DNA of 64,000 nucleotides from Parapristionchus giblindavisi (lineage: Eukaryota > Nematoda > Chromadorea > Rhabditida > Diplogasteridae): the NCBI GenBank assembly GCA_943737045.1, contig CALSFV010000654.1, forward strand, positions 372,001-436,000, in the 5' to 3' direction. Position 1 is the first letter of the stretch; each line of letters opens with the position of its first letter. Below the pieces are notes generated by a model, which ran no database searches, was not told the DNA's origin, and saw only the letters and a list, made by a program, of their open reading frames with translations. Below are positions 34,201-47,570 of this stretch, one piece after another. The translations under genes and the position numbers were made by a program.

Positions 34201-37200
34201 TTTCTTATTCTCATCTATTGTTCATTGAATACTCTTTGAGTATGATCATTAAATAACTGGTCAAAGGAGAGACCATATCTTTTGATGATCACAAAGAGGA
34301 AGAAATGGATTACTTTTATCTCAAGAAAGTTTTTGTGTGAGTGGGTATAACCGTCCCCATCTTCTATCTATGAGAGAGTAAAGTCTGATGAAATGATCAT
34401 ATAAATGGAAGTTAAACGGGTAGTTATATGGGTGTACCCCATACTGTAGTGTACCCTAGTGAGATGGGTATAGACATAGACATGGATAGATATAGATAGA
34501 GATATCTTTTATGTCTATGATAATAAAGAATAGAAAGAAGTGTGCTAGATCTAAATATGATCATAAGATCGTAAAGAGAAGAAGTTATTGATGTTTACAT
34601 GATGATATTTGTGAGTAAGAAGTGACGATTCTTTAATAGGTTCACAGTTTTTAATAGTGTGGCTGAGTTTTGACGATGAGTGAAAAGCAATGATGAATGA
34701 TTTGATCAATGATTTGTAGAACACGAGAATTCCATCCCAACAACTTGGAAAGTTAAATCATACAAAAATAATGTACACTTCCAAAGCGTCCGACGGAAAT
34801 ACTGACTCAATTATTGTAATATTATTAGCATTCAAAAATCATAGAATTATTGATATGTTTCTGCTAGACATAGATTGTCTCCGTTTATCTTTCTCAATGT
34901 TTCTCTATCAGATTAATGTATCATGCTCTATTCATTTCTCTGTACTCTCTCATTTCTCCACACTCTCTCATAGACGCCAGTCTATATTAAAACAAAGTGC
35001 TCTTCTACTATCTCTTTGGCTTTTGATGGGGGCGGAATTCATGAACTCTCTTCAGTCTTCTCTTATCTCTCGTCATCTCTGATTGTCTAACCATCTCTTC
35101 ATGTCTCTCTTCTCTCTCGTCCACTGATGTAGCACCCATTCCGTTCAACTTTCGTACAGAAGATAGAGATAAACGTGGTTCTTGCGTACATCTTACTTGA
35201 GCTCCGCCTACTATTAATACTCGGAAAAAGATTGAAACTACATACAAATGAAGTATGATAGATCACTTTTGAGTATAGTTTATCATCCTTCAGTGATCTT
35301 ACTGTAATGGGTCGTCGTAGTTATAAGGTATACTGTATTAGAGGAAATATCTACTAATCATCAATTGCTATTAAAGAATATGGTCACGTGATAGCATGAA
35401 ACAATAAGGTTACTGTAGATTACAGTGTACCCTGATTCAGGATCTATCACGAGAACTCCATGATGCACCCGTTAGTTCACGAACTGGACAGACATCATCA
35501 GTGATACCTGAGAGTAGAGTACTTGTATTGTACACTGGAGGAACTATTGGAATGAAGAGTCAAGGAGGAGGTACGGTAGTTAATTGCTCTGTTGTTGACT
35601 ACAGTACATATTTATTGATTTGAGAGTTTCTAATTAGTTTGTGTGCTTCTATATTTTGAAAAGAATACATAGCCATCGCCTTACTAACTCATTGACTAAA
35701 AACGTTTGTTTAGAGTAGGATGAGAAACATCAAACTTGCAGGGAATGTGACGTATATGTGTTCTGCAAAAATATCGTTTCATATTTCTCTGTTTTCCAAC
35801 TTTCTTATGACATAATTGTTAGACTCATTACAGCAAATGACAGTGATTTATTTTGGTAATAAAATAAATAATTGAGTGAATGATTACAGTATACTCTCCA
35901 TTACCTGGATATCTTCCTGAAGTAATTCGTAATATTCCTCCATTGAATGATAGAGAGTTCATCGATGAATTCTACGCCAATGCCTCTGTTACACCCTACT
36001 CACTACCGCCTATTAGAAATATGAAGAAACGTGTCATATACTGGGTACGGTAATTCTAATTGAAGTTATCGTGAACTGAGTTTTTTGGAAGTTGTAATGT
36101 CCTGTAGAAATGATGAACTTGGATGGATTACAGTATCAATCAATTGATCAATCAATATTGTAGATCGTTGAATATGAGCCTCTACTGGATAGTTGTGATA
36201 TGACTTTTGATGATTGGATTAGAATAGCCACTGATATCAGAAAGGTAAGGGTTTGATTGAGGAGAGGTATTATATTATCGTTGATAAAACCGCCATGTTT
36301 GAGGTCACACTCAATTGAACTTTTGAAATTGACTTTTATACTCTTTGATGAATGAAAGTGAAAGTAGTAAAGTAATGATTGTGAACTTTTATTGAACATT
36401 CTCAAACATTCGTCATTTTTAAGAGCAACAGATCATCATTTCAATGATTGATTATTGATTTTATCGATTTATTATAGGCCTATCATCATTATGATGGCTT
36501 CGTTGTTCTTCATGGCACGGACACACTCGCATACACTGCTTCTGCACTCTCATTTATGATGGAAAACCTTGGAAAGCCTGTCGTTATCACCGGAAGTCAG
36601 GTACGGTGGCTGTCAAAAGTTATCGTAAAGTGATTTTTCATCATCGAAAGTTAAGTATCTCTTGTTTGCAATTGTGAATATTTGAAGTGTTCCTCTCTCC
36701 TGATCATTAATGGTCGCAGAGATTCAAATCATTTTCGATTAAACAATCGATCATTAATGATATCTAAACGATTTTACGGTTGTATCATGTTATAAACCTT
36801 CCTCTGTTTAGATACCCGTAGCCGAAGTTCGATCTGATGGTATGGACAATCTGATTGGAGCATTGGTCACCGCAGGAAATCTTGATATACCCGAGGTAAT
36901 ATAATAGATTGAATCATGGTTTATTGAGATATCGTAGAATAGTAGAAGAACATGAAGATATGAGTTATACTATAGGAATGATTTTTCTTTGTTTTTGCTT
37001 AATAAAAATATCAGTCATTGAATTCAAGCGCACATTCATACAAAGAGATAAATTGTATTCATTTAGGTTTGCGTCTACTTCAACAACAAACTTCTTCGTG
37101 GAAATCGTACAGTGAAGACAGACAATTCGGCTCTCGCTGCATTCGATTCTCCCAATATGCAACCTCTAGCTAGAATGAACATCAATATAAAGGGTACGGT

Positions 37201-40019
37201 AATGATCTTTGATCTTTGATCTTTCATCTTCCAAAATGTGATGTGTATCTGTTTGATCTCTTCCTTCTTTCAGTTAACTACGACTCGATCTTCCGTTCTG
37301 AACTTGTTGCGCCCTTCTGCGTCCACGACAATCTTTGCAGGTACTGTAGATTGATCTTTGATCTTTCATCATTGATCTTTGATCTTTGATCATTGTTGTT
37401 TGTGGTTTGATCATTTATCATCCCAGGAACGTCGGTATGCTTCGCATCTTTCCCTCGATGAGCATTGAATCTGTGAGTCTATGACATATTTTATGACCAA
37501 TCGATAATTGATTTCTTCCCTTTAGGTTCGTGCCTTTCTGGCCTATCCCACACAGGGTGTCATTCTGCAGACATTCGGAGCTGGAAATATGCCGTCAAAA
37601 CGAACGGATATCATTGAAGCGCTGAGGGTGTGTGTTCTGATCTTTAATCTTTGTCCTATGATCTTTGATCTCTAAGTTTTGATCTTTTAAAGGAGGCTAT
37701 CGATCGAGGCGTTCTTGTCGTTAATATTACCCAGTGTCTGAAGGGACAAGTGGATATGCATTATGCTACAGGAAAGGTGATCGGTTGATCTTTATTCCAC
37801 TTTCATGAGTATATTCTGAAAACCCGTTGGTTCCATGCTGCATTCTTATTTCATCTTATTCATTTGTATAATAACGTTGATTAGTATAGAATATCACATT
37901 GATGCCTATTAATCATATCTTTGATCTCTGTTCAGATCCTGTACGACATTGGAGTCATTCCTGGATCGGATATGACCTCTGAGGCTGCCATGTCCAAGCT
38001 GTGCTATGTACTCGGTCGTGAAGACTGTACACTCGATAAGAAGAAACATGTATGATCTTTGATCTTTGGATTTTGTAGTTTGATCTTTGATCTTTGTAGC
38101 TGCTCCAAATCTCCCTGCGTGGCGAGATGACTGTGACGCGTAAGGGTGAAGGCAAGCAGCTTGATATAAGTGAGTTGATCTTTCATTGATTCGTATATTG
38201 TATTGATTGACTTATCGATTGCTTTGCAGTTCCTCAGATCGCTAAGGCACTACGTCTGGGTACGACGAAGGAAATTCTCGCAGTCAAGGTTGCAACTTTG
38301 ATTACTATTCATTCTCTATTTCAATTAATATCATGACTTTTGTGAGCGAATATTTATTTTATGCAACCTTCGGTACTGCCAGGAAAACGAAAATTGGGGC
38401 GATCACCTTTTCTTTGGTTTGCGTTTTTTGATCAACATTTTTTTAAAATCTGAAACATTCCTAATACGTTTCAAAACAAGCTTTGTGATTGACAAATTCT
38501 TAATTTCAAAAGGATCTGAAAATAAAATGCAAACAGTACTCATTATGTGTTTATATACTGACACTGACCCTCTATTATAATCATTCAGGGTGCTCTCATT
38601 CCTCCTCTCGTTTGTCATGCAGCCAAGATCAATAATGTTCAACTGCTTGAGGAACTCAAGGTTTGAATTTAATTTCGTTAGGCGCCAAATTCAAAAGTTC
38701 ATTTATTCACTGATCTTTTTTTGTCAGGACTCTGGTGCTGTTTTCTCACTCACTGACTACAACATGCGTAATGCACTCCATGTGGCTGCGTGCAATGGAA
38801 ACACCGAGGCCGTCAAGTTCCTTCTCGCAAATGGCGTCAACATACACGCCAAGTGCGTCAGCTATTTCTTGACACGTCCACAATGTTGTTTAACTTTATC
38901 GATTGATTCAGAGATCAATGGGGTTTCACTCCTTTGATGTGCGCCGTTCGAAGTGCAAATGCTGATTGTATCGAGGCTATCAGACAAGCTGGAGGAGTTC
39001 TTGATGGAGATCATGAAGAAGATGGTGAGGATTACGGTAAATGATGAGTACCAGATGAGTTACGATAGATTATGGGTACTGTAAGGGTTACTGTAGATGA
39101 TGTGTATCTATCAACAATACTGTAGGTTACGGTAATTAAGAGTTTTGTCACTGTATAGTTACGGTAGAAGAACATTAGTGACAGAGATTACTGTTAATGT
39201 GAATGAATGACCTCAACTACCATATGAGTAATATTGTGCGTGTCAATCTAATATCTAACCTTTCATCATCGTCAGGAATGGAATTGTGTTATGCAGCATC
39301 ACATGGAGATATCCAAACATTGAAGGCCTATGCAGCAGCTGGATGTAATCTAAATGATACTGATTATGATGGACGAAGTGCACTACATTTGGTTAGTTCA
39401 ATCTAAATGTACTTTATTATTCTCCCCTGAATTCGTTTTGTAAAAAATGGAGTTATTCGGGAAAACTCTTAACGATTGATAGTTATTCATATGCATTTGG
39501 TCAATTCAATAAAAATCATTAAATATATACGTTCAGGCTGTGACGCATCGTCGCCCCGATGTTATCGATTTCCTACTCGAACACAATGTTCAACCAGACA
39601 TCAAGGTATACGGTAATTTTCATTTCGATAGTTCGATCTCGTATGGACCGTGAGATTACGGTAACATATTCAGGATTTCTTTGGTCGTTCCCCAATCGAT
39701 GAGGCCTCGAATATCGGATGGACTGCTGTGGTGAGTGGGAACTTGTCGATTTTATATTTCATTTACAAGATTAAATCACGAACTTATATCAATTCTTTTT
39801 TTCAATTAATCATTATCTATGTTGCAATTCACACTCTTCGTTTGATTATTTACTGTAATTATTGTTTCGTTTCAAAAGGACAGTATGCTTGAATATTGAA
39901 ACATTATTTTAATTAAGGTGGATCAATTGAAGAAGGCAACTGTGGCTTTCCACGAAGCAGAGAAAGTGAAACGAGAATGTGAACATGGAGACGAACATGG
40001 AGTATTCCATTTTGAATGA
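31266..40019 (+). CDS. L-asparaginase with C-terminal ankyrin repeats (ASPG type), 25 exons, about 846 aa
   Basis: Cytosolic type I asparaginase (L-asparagine to aspartate and ammonia), the animal ASPG / 60 kDa lysophospholipase family. Exons: 31266-31287, 32569-32609, 32655-33027, 33291-33391, 33598-33705, 35441-35570, 35890-36044, 36164-36244, 36478-36600, 36812-36895, 37067-37193, 37274-37340, 37427-37472, 37526-37627, 37693-37776, 37936-38049, 38100-38169, 38230-38288, 38589-38660, 38728-38852, 38912-39024, 39276-39391, 39537-39605, 39674-39730, 39918-40019. Active-site motifs TGGTIGM (about 247-253) and [11 protein letters not shown] (about 349-359) carry the catalytic Thr residues and are intact. 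Ankyrin units follow ([33 protein letters not shown]). The Ser/Thr-rich N-terminal 200 residues are unusual for the family. The first two exons are less certain; translation could begin at 32661. Confidence 0.9.
33706..35440 (+). other. Large intron of the asparaginase gene
   Basis: A 1.7 kb intron in a gene whose other introns are mostly 50-400 nt. A short segment near 34046-34090 translates to [11 protein letters not shown], like the IRPILE box of LINE reverse transcriptases, and may be a small decayed LINE piece. The rest shows nothing I recognise. Confidence 0.35.
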
Positions 40020-40538
40020 ACTAAACTGACAATCTTCTCCCCTCAATAATCCCCCAAGCCCCAATCCTCTTTCTAATTTGCTCATACAAAACCACTCGAT
40101 AAAGCAGCCATATCCATCGTGCTAATCGATAATTCAGGAATAGATGCGAGTAGAATATTGATTGATTGATTTTTTGAGTCCAACTCTTTATTTGTTTTCT
40201 TCTACCTAGGCTAATTTCCAGATTTGCTCATGTTTTATTATAGAATTGTGACATTATTCTATCGACGTGTTGATCGTGCATAATGAATATAATGAGTCCT
40301 CATTCACATTGATTAGGAATTGCATTTTCTGTAAAAGATGGTGACGTAGATGATAATAAATAATATTAATCATTCGATGGTATTACGAAAAGATATGACA
40401 GTTTGTTGATGATAAAGGCAGAGGGATATGGATATGGTGAATGTAGATCATTGATTCAAAACGATTGAACCTTATCACAACTGGTGCATCACAATGATTA
40501 TTGAACAAACTATACTAATTTAGATTGATTTAATATAT
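40020..40538. other. Intergenic, asparaginase 3' flank
   Basis: About 520 bp of AT-rich sequence between the asparaginase stop codon and the second fold-back transposon. No gene seen. Confidence 0.5.
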
Positions 40539-41554
40539 GAGAGGAATCGCGAGAAAATCGACCGTTTCGGAGGGTCCGCGGACATAGAAAATTCGACCCC
40601 CTGAAAAATTCAGAATAAGTACTTTGAACGATGCTCTATCGAACTGCGTTTTCCGAATTTGCATATCTGCTCTCATTTTCGAGTAGCGGTAGGTCAAAGT
40701 TGGCAGGTACGGTTTTTTTGGCTCGAGTGTGCGTCAGAAAAATGATCATAACTCCGTTCAAAATAATGATAGACACTTTTTCAAAAAAAGCATCGAAAGA
40801 GGAGATCTTGCGCAACATTTACCAGTTGATGACGTCATTTTTCGACCGTGCGCCGGTGCTGGGCGGTCGGTTTTATGAAAAAGTGACGTAACTTTCCTAA
40901 TCGGAAAAAGTGCACTTTTCTTCTATGCGCGTTTTGTTGCACCCATATGTGTCTAAAAATGACCCAAGTTTCAGAGGATTTCCGAATTGGAAAAAAAAAA
41001 AGCGCTGATTTTAGTGACGCGACCTCGGCTTATTCCTTTATTTAGTGACGCGACCTCGGCTTATTCCTTTATCAAGAAACAGCAAAGGAGCTAAAATGAC
41101 TCAAAAACATCCGAAAAAACATTACGAGCTCAAAATACCCATATATGACAGTTATATGAAACACAAAGCCACCAAGTTCCGAAAAATTTGAAAAAAACCG
41201 TATTTTGCTTTTCCACGTGGAAAAAACGTTTCAGTAATGATAATTAATCTTTATAATATTTCTTATAATGTTTTTGAACATTTATATTTTTGGAAGTGAA
41301 GGCCTACCTGCTCTTAGAGCCGAGATATCCGCCATCGAAATTACACGCGCGCGCCCCAACTCCGCGCGACTGCTCATCATCCGCTCTCTCACTCCCACAC
41401 GCTCTTTCGTGAACAGACAGGGAGAGAAAAAAAGGAGAAGGGAGACTAAGATCTGACAACTACACGAAATGGAGATGTTAGAAAACTCTGAGCGAACAGA
41501 GTTGCATTTGAACAACAAAGAACGAGTGTGAGCCCCCCCCCCCCCCAAACCTTC

Positions 41555-41594
<40 letters not shown>

Positions 41595-43325
41595 AAGGAA
41601 TGATGAAGTACAATGTCAAAATTAATGTTAGATAAGATACATTTATTAGAGAAATCAGTCATAATTGAAAACAATTAACATTGAAATAACATATTACAAA
41701 GAGAAATGGATGACAAACGGATGTTTTAAGGATGTTTTTAGTTTAGTGATCGAATGAGACAGAGACAAATTATATGTGTGGTGGATTAACAATAATTTAT
41801 AGTAGATTCCTAGCAGTGCTAGGGGGATCCATAAATTGTTTTACTTGCGAGCGTTTTATACTTATGTGCGGGAAGAGCATTTCGCTTGCGCGCCCATCCG
41901 CCTCTATTACCCTTTGAGAAGAGATGTTTTTTTCATCGTACCAATCCTGATTGATCGTTGACCTGCCTTACTTCCATTCTTCAACATGGTTGTGGTTCCA
42001 CTCATTGTGACACTACTTCTCCTGGGTGTCATTCCTGCTAGGAGAAGGATCCACGAACTTCTGTTCCAAGGGGCGGTGGGAGAGAGTGAGCTTACCGACC
42101 GTTCGCGATGAAGAAAATGAACGTGAATGAAGAGGTGAAGAGAGAAGAGATGTGTTGCCATAAAATGAACGTTTTCCAGCTCAGAATGACTCAAAACAAC
42201 TTGTTTCATCATTCTTAGCACCAAAAATACCGTGGAACACGTTTTTTGTGTCTGTAAAAATCAGCAAAAGATTTGGATCGAACCGGGGTTCGAACCCGCT
42301 CGGTGTTTTTAGAGTGGTACCTCTTTACCTCGACGTCTCGAATGATTTTGCTTATTTTATTTATTTATTTATCGTAGTTCGCTCAGAGTTTTCTAACATC
42401 TCCATTTCGTGTAGTTGTCAGATGTTAGTCTCCCTTCTCCTTTTTTTCTCTCCCTGTCTGTTCACGAAAGAGCGTGTGGGAGTGAGAGAGCGGATGATGA
42501 GCAGTCGCGCGGAGTTGGGGCGCGCGCGTGTAATTTCGATGGCGGATATCTCGGCTCTAAGAGCAGGTAGGCCTTCACTTCCAAAAATATAAATGTTCAA
42601 AAACATTATAAGAAATATTATAAAGATTAATTATCATTACTGAAACGTTTTTTCCACGTGGAAAAGCAAAATACGGTTTTTTTCAAATTTTTCGGAACTT
42701 GGTGATTTTGTGTTTCATATAACTGTCATATATGGGTATTTTGAGCTCGTAATGTTTTTTCGGATGTTTTTGAGTCATTTTAGCTCCTTTGCTGTTTCTT
42801 GATAAAGGAATAAGCCGAGGTCGCGTCACTAAATAAGGGAATAAGCCGAGGTCGCGTCACTAAAATCAGCGCTTTTTTTTTTCCAATTCGGAAATCCTCT
42901 GAAACTTGGGTCATTTTTAGACACATATGGGTGCAACAAAACGCGCATAGAAGAAAAGTGCACTTTTTCCGATTAGGAAAGTTACGTCACTTTTTCATAA
43001 AACCGACCGCCCAGCACCGGCGCATGGTCGAAAAATGACGTAATCAACTGGTAAATGTTGCGCAAGATCTCCTCTTTCGATGCCTTTTTTGAAAAAGTGT
43101 CTATCATTATTTTGAACGGAGTTATGATCATTTTTCTGACGCACACTCGAGCCAAAAAAACCGTACCTGCCAACTTTGACCTACCGCTACTCGAAAATGA
43201 GAGCAGATATGCAAATTCGGAAAACGCAGTTCGATAGAGCATCGTTCAAAGTACTTATTCTGAATTTTTCAGGGGGTCGAATTTTCTATGTCCGGGGGGT
43301 GGTCGAACCTCTGGCGATTCCTCTC
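40539..43325. mobile_element. Fold-back transposon, copy 2 (about 2.8 kb)
   Basis: Nearly identical to 3052-5872: the same tips (GAGAGGAATCGC), the same arm asymmetry, the same 27 bp internal direct repeat and the same centre, with C14 at 41533-41546 and a shorter CT tract. Differences are single substitutions and homopolymer length changes, including one that breaks the central reading frame. Flanks are TA-rich (TATA on both sides). Confidence 0.92.
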
Positions 43326-43644
43326 ATATAAATTATTTACTTAATAATGTAACAATAATTATAAAAATTTAATTTGATTATTTCCTAATTTAGCATCTTT
43401 CTTCTTGTTCGTTTGTCCTCTGGAATGTGAACAGTAGTCGCCTATAGTAATAGTCTATAAATAACTTCTAATCATTCTTATCAACTATAATTGGGCCTTA
43501 ACCATAACAAAGTGATTGCATGATACCATTTTCGTATAAAAAGGAGACTGCACAATACAAAATTCATACAAGTCTTTCCACTGTAGACATTCACACTTTA
43601 TTGTTCAAAATGCTCTAATCAATATAATTGTAGATCAATCAATA
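43326..43644. other. Intergenic
   Basis: About 320 bp between transposon copy 2 and the next gene. AT-rich, presumably the promoter of the gene at 43645. No feature seen. Confidence 0.4.
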
Positions 43645-44434
43645 ATGTTATTCCGTCGTACTCGTTCATCTCTTCTTCTATTTTCCTTCATCATTGCATG
43701 TTGGTTATGTAGACGCGGACTATTCGCTCAAAAGATAGATGAGGTATCAATACGTTAAAGATGGAGGACCATAAATGTTTATCTAATGTTTATCTGTAAA
43801 TCCATAACACGCCTATGCAATGGATAGGAGATGTACAAGAAATTACAATTTTCAAAAATTCGCGCTGTTGCATGCACTAGACTCTCACTCTTCATTGAAA
43901 TATCATCAATCGTAGATAAGTAATTTATGTGGTGTTCAAAAGCTACGAAAGGAAAATAAAACGAGATGAGAGAGTACGAAAAACGAGGAGAGTTTTCTTG
44001 GTTATTCTTGTCTTTAAAACTTAACTTTTAGATCCTTCATCTCAATCAGCCCACTAAATAATATTGTTTTAATTAGTGACTAAATACTAGGCCGGAATCA
44101 GTGAACGATTCGATACGGTTGATCACCATCAACTAGATCAAACAACAAAAGGACGTTTATTTCCAACGATTCAACCAAGTGTCAAACCGATTCTAGATTC
44201 CCATCCAACAACAAAAAATGTTCGTCAGGTATGTTTAAAAAATAATGCAACATTAATTTTTAACGATCATCTTTTATTTAACCAAAAGCGTAGTCAAAAG
44301 ATATATTTATTTAAAAAATCTTAATTAATGATTAATTGCAGCCTAAAGTAACTACTCGTTCATCCAATATTCATCCCATTCCTAATGTTCCAATTACTTC
44401 ACGTCCTTCTCGTCCATTCTCTATTACTGCTTGA
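43645..44434 (+). CDS. Small secreted or membrane-anchored protein, 3 exons, 109 aa
   Basis: Not recognised. Exons 43645-43743, 44091-44228, 44342-44434, all joining at phase 0. The N-terminus is a signal peptide or anchor (basic RRTR, then LLLFSFIIACWL). The mature part is hydrophilic and rich in Pro, Thr and Ser, with PSVKPILDSHPTT and a Pro/Ser/Arg C-terminus. It has few cysteines. Likely a short secreted peptide precursor or surface protein. It contains no clear dibasic-flanked peptide repeats, so a neuropeptide role is not supported. Confidence 0.65.
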
Positions 44435-44863
44435 TTGTTCGATTATATAAAATCATGTTTATATATTTATGACAATTGTTTACTCTATAAAAGTTTGTAT
44501 AAGATATTTGAAGACATTTATAATAAAAATCGAGTGTACAATTTTTTTTAGATTGGAATGCTAAAGTTTGCAAAAAGTTGATTCTGTAGAAAAACAGTGG
44601 TAAACTTCAGACGTTATATGGTAGTCGAAATTGTGCAAGAATGAAGAAACAAAAATTTTTTTTCGTCGTATTTTTGAATTTATTTGTAATTAAAATTTAT
44701 TTATATCAAGGGTCTTGTTATGAAGGTCTTGTTATGGTTCACGGTATCTTACCCCCCCCCCCCCCCAAATAAACAATCAATCGTTTCTAGACACACGACT
44801 TTATCATGATACTGTATCTATCGTATTATTTATCCTCACAGGTGCGTAGAGGATAGGAATGGA
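44435..44863. other. Intergenic, convergent genes
   Basis: Between the stop codons of two convergent genes. Includes a C15 run at 44752-44766. Nothing else seen. Confidence 0.5.
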
Positions 44864-46740
44864 TTATGAAGTATCGGTGACATTTGAATTATCCACTGTA
44901 GTTTCACTTGGAGACTGATCTCTTGTCTCAACTGGATCAGATGGGATATCTTCAACTAATGTAATGGTTGATTCAGACGTTGAGATCACATTCGAAGATG
45001 ACGTTGAGTCAGTCTTCGTTGTCACAGTCGTAGTCGTTGAAGTCGTAGGCTCTACCGTAGTTGGACTCTGTGTAGTCTGAACTGTAGACTCAGTCATTTG
45101 AGATTCAGACACCGTCGTACTAGTCATGGATGAAGGTATAGACGGCGTCACAGTCGATGGTTGTACATTTGGATGAGTTTGTGGGAATTGAATCGCATCG
45201 ATCGATGGGGTATCAGGTACCGATGTAGTTGGATCACGACCCATCTGAGATGCTGTCACTGCTTTTTTGTCACCTTCCCTTAATGGAATATAATTGTTAT
45301 AAAGAATATCGATTGATTTACGTACTTTGCCAACTTCAACGACATTCCGACTCCTATGCCAATTCCAACTGAAAATAAGTGACTATTGATCTTTGTTCTT
45401 TGATCTTTGATCTTTGAACTCACTGAGTATGAAAAGAGGAACAACAATCATGACAATTTTGACTGGCAGCGATAATCCTTTTTTCTTCCTCTTTTCAACA
45501 TCCTTTCCTTTCTTCATTCCAACTTTATTTCCCTTCACGTCTTTCTTGGGCTTTTTCTTCTCGGGTTCAGACTTATCCTGAAACATTGATGATCTGTTCT
45601 TTGTAGATGTTACTTATTTTGTATTTCTGAATTTTTTTTTAATAGTACGAAGCACAGAGATACTAATGATGTTGGAAAAGCCATGGCTACATAACTCCAT
45701 ATTCAGTCATATCGGTTGGTTTGTATCAGCATTGGACGATTAATCAAAATTTAACGAATATTTTAAATCGTTAAATTTAACGATTTAAAATTCCGTTAAA
45801 TTCCGTTCATTCCTTTAAATTGTCAAAAAGTGAAAATCGACGCTAACTTGATTTTTAATGGTTTTTCTTTTTTTTAATAGAATGAAATATTTTCCTTTTT
45901 TCTTCAATATATTAAATTTGTTTGTTAAAAGATGTTTACGGATTCTATTAAAAATAAATTTAACGGATGAATACCATGAAATCTGCTGACTTTAAATCCC
46001 CCTGGTTTGTGTCATCATAAATAAATATGTACTAACTTTCTCTTGACAACTCTCCTCGTCTCCAGGCTCTTCATCTTCTGTTTTTGTCGACTTATTTTGT
46101 GATTTTGTCTTCTTTTGAAACTATATTTCTTTGTTATTTCATGGTTTACATTATCAATAAGATGACTTTTACAAATTAAAATCATTCAGGATTATTATAA
46201 TTAGAATCCGTCTCTACTACAGTAATCGGAATCGTACTTCTGAGTCCAAATTGACCCCATCATCGTCACGAATTGGTTGAAGCTTCCTCTTTTCCGATGC
46301 AGTCAGACGTTTGGGTGGTGGTGGTGGTGGTGCGGCTGGAGGTACTGTAATTAGACGACCTTTACTATATCCCACGATAATGGTTGCATACCAGTACGAG
46401 GTACGCTTGCAACGGATCCATGAAGACTCTCGTTTGGTTTGACTGGAGTCGGTGTCCATCCCTGAGCGGGTAGAGGTGTCCATCCCTGAGCGGGTGGAGG
46501 TGTCCATCCCTGAGCGGGTGGAGGAGGTGTCCATCCCTGAGCGGGTGGAGGTGTCCATCCCTGAGCGGGTGGAGGAGGTGTCCATCCCTGAGCGGGTGGA
46601 GGAGGTGGAGGTGATCCCATTCCAATATCAAGAGGTTCATAGTTATCACCCTCAAATGATTAGCCTTTGACGGAACTAGTTTTCCATATTAAGGATAAGA
46701 AAACCTAGTTCACATTTTAAAAAAAATGTATGCTCACCAT
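44864..46740 (-). CDS. Proline-rich repeat, single-pass membrane protein, about 354 aa
   Basis: Not recognised. Exons (minus): 46738-46740 (ATG only), 46392-46650, 46238-46344, 46037-46120, 45424-45577, 45326-45368, 44864-45278, in phase. The N-terminal part has six imperfect repeats of AQGWTPPP(P). Next come a second poly-Pro run (AAPPPPPPK), an acidic/Lys-rich stretch (TKTEDEEPGDEES, then KKKPKK and RKKKG), one transmembrane helix (about 192-212) and a Ser/Thr-rich tail of about 135 residues, probably O-glycosylated. Basic residues before the helix suggest a cytoplasmic N-terminus and outside C-terminus. The Pro repeats could bind SH3, WW or EVH1 domains, which is inference. The split start codon is the weakest part. 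Confidence 0.65.
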
Positions 46741-47570
46741 AGCTGAAGGATCGTGAAAGAATACGAGTCGACCACTTTGATGAATAGATATTGAGGAGAA
46801 TGAAATGGATGGACACTGTTAGAGACATCAAGAAAATCATTTTGACTAATGAAATTAAGATGACACTAATGAGATGAAACTAATGGATGAATAGATACGA
46901 TGAAACATGACAAATTGCATTGAATAAAATCAAATTTGTTCTTTGTGATGTCACAACAGCCTGAGAGAGCTCAAACGAGAGTGATCGGAATGAGCATTGT
47001 TCGGGTGAATACTCATATAATTCACAATTGGTGAATTGCAATGACATCTCTGTATAATCCAATTGGATACATCGAATTCATAGTAACTAAAAGAGCACGA
47101 ATAATCACAAAGAAAATATCTTACAAGATGTTCTGTTCTAAGAAATTGACTGTTTAGTGTAAAAAGTATCAGAAATTTAATTTCTTTCTTTTCAAGATGA
47201 TTTTCTTCAGATTTTTCTTATAATTAAGAAAATGAAAAGAAAGAAATTACAACTTTAAGAAAATTGTTTGTGTAAGTAGAATATAGATCGCCATGCTTAC
47301 AAGGGTGATTAATCTGTAACAAAATCTATATGTAACTCTAGTTTTGTTCTCAGTAGGTTAATTTGTTATATTTTAAATATTTGTATTTATCAATCCATAG
47401 TTGTACCTGAAACTCTACGTAGAACAGTTCTAACAGCGTGCAATAATTCCTGCCTGACCCAGCAGATGCAATTTCCTTGTGGCTAAAGCTAACAGATCAC
47501 AAAAATGGGCGCGAATGAATTTGATCATAGTCGATTTAGACGAGACTCATTCTAATAAATAGATAGGATC
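46741..47570. other. Intergenic, divergent promoters
   Basis: About 830 bp between divergent genes. An acceptor-like CTAACAG near 46825 (minus) could be the trans-splice site of the proline-rich gene. AT-rich elsewhere with no gene. Confidence 0.4.

Noticed and set aside
37200..37394. Regularly spaced GATCTTTGATCTTTG words considered as a CRISPR-like array
   Set aside because: They are uninterrupted or irregular simple repeats in introns of a eukaryotic gene, with no spacers and no cas genes.
46365..46670. Alternative repeat frames (LRDGHLHP minus, SIPERVEV plus)
   Set aside because: Shadow frames of the same DNA repeat. Only the AQGWTPPP frame joins flanking exons in phase.
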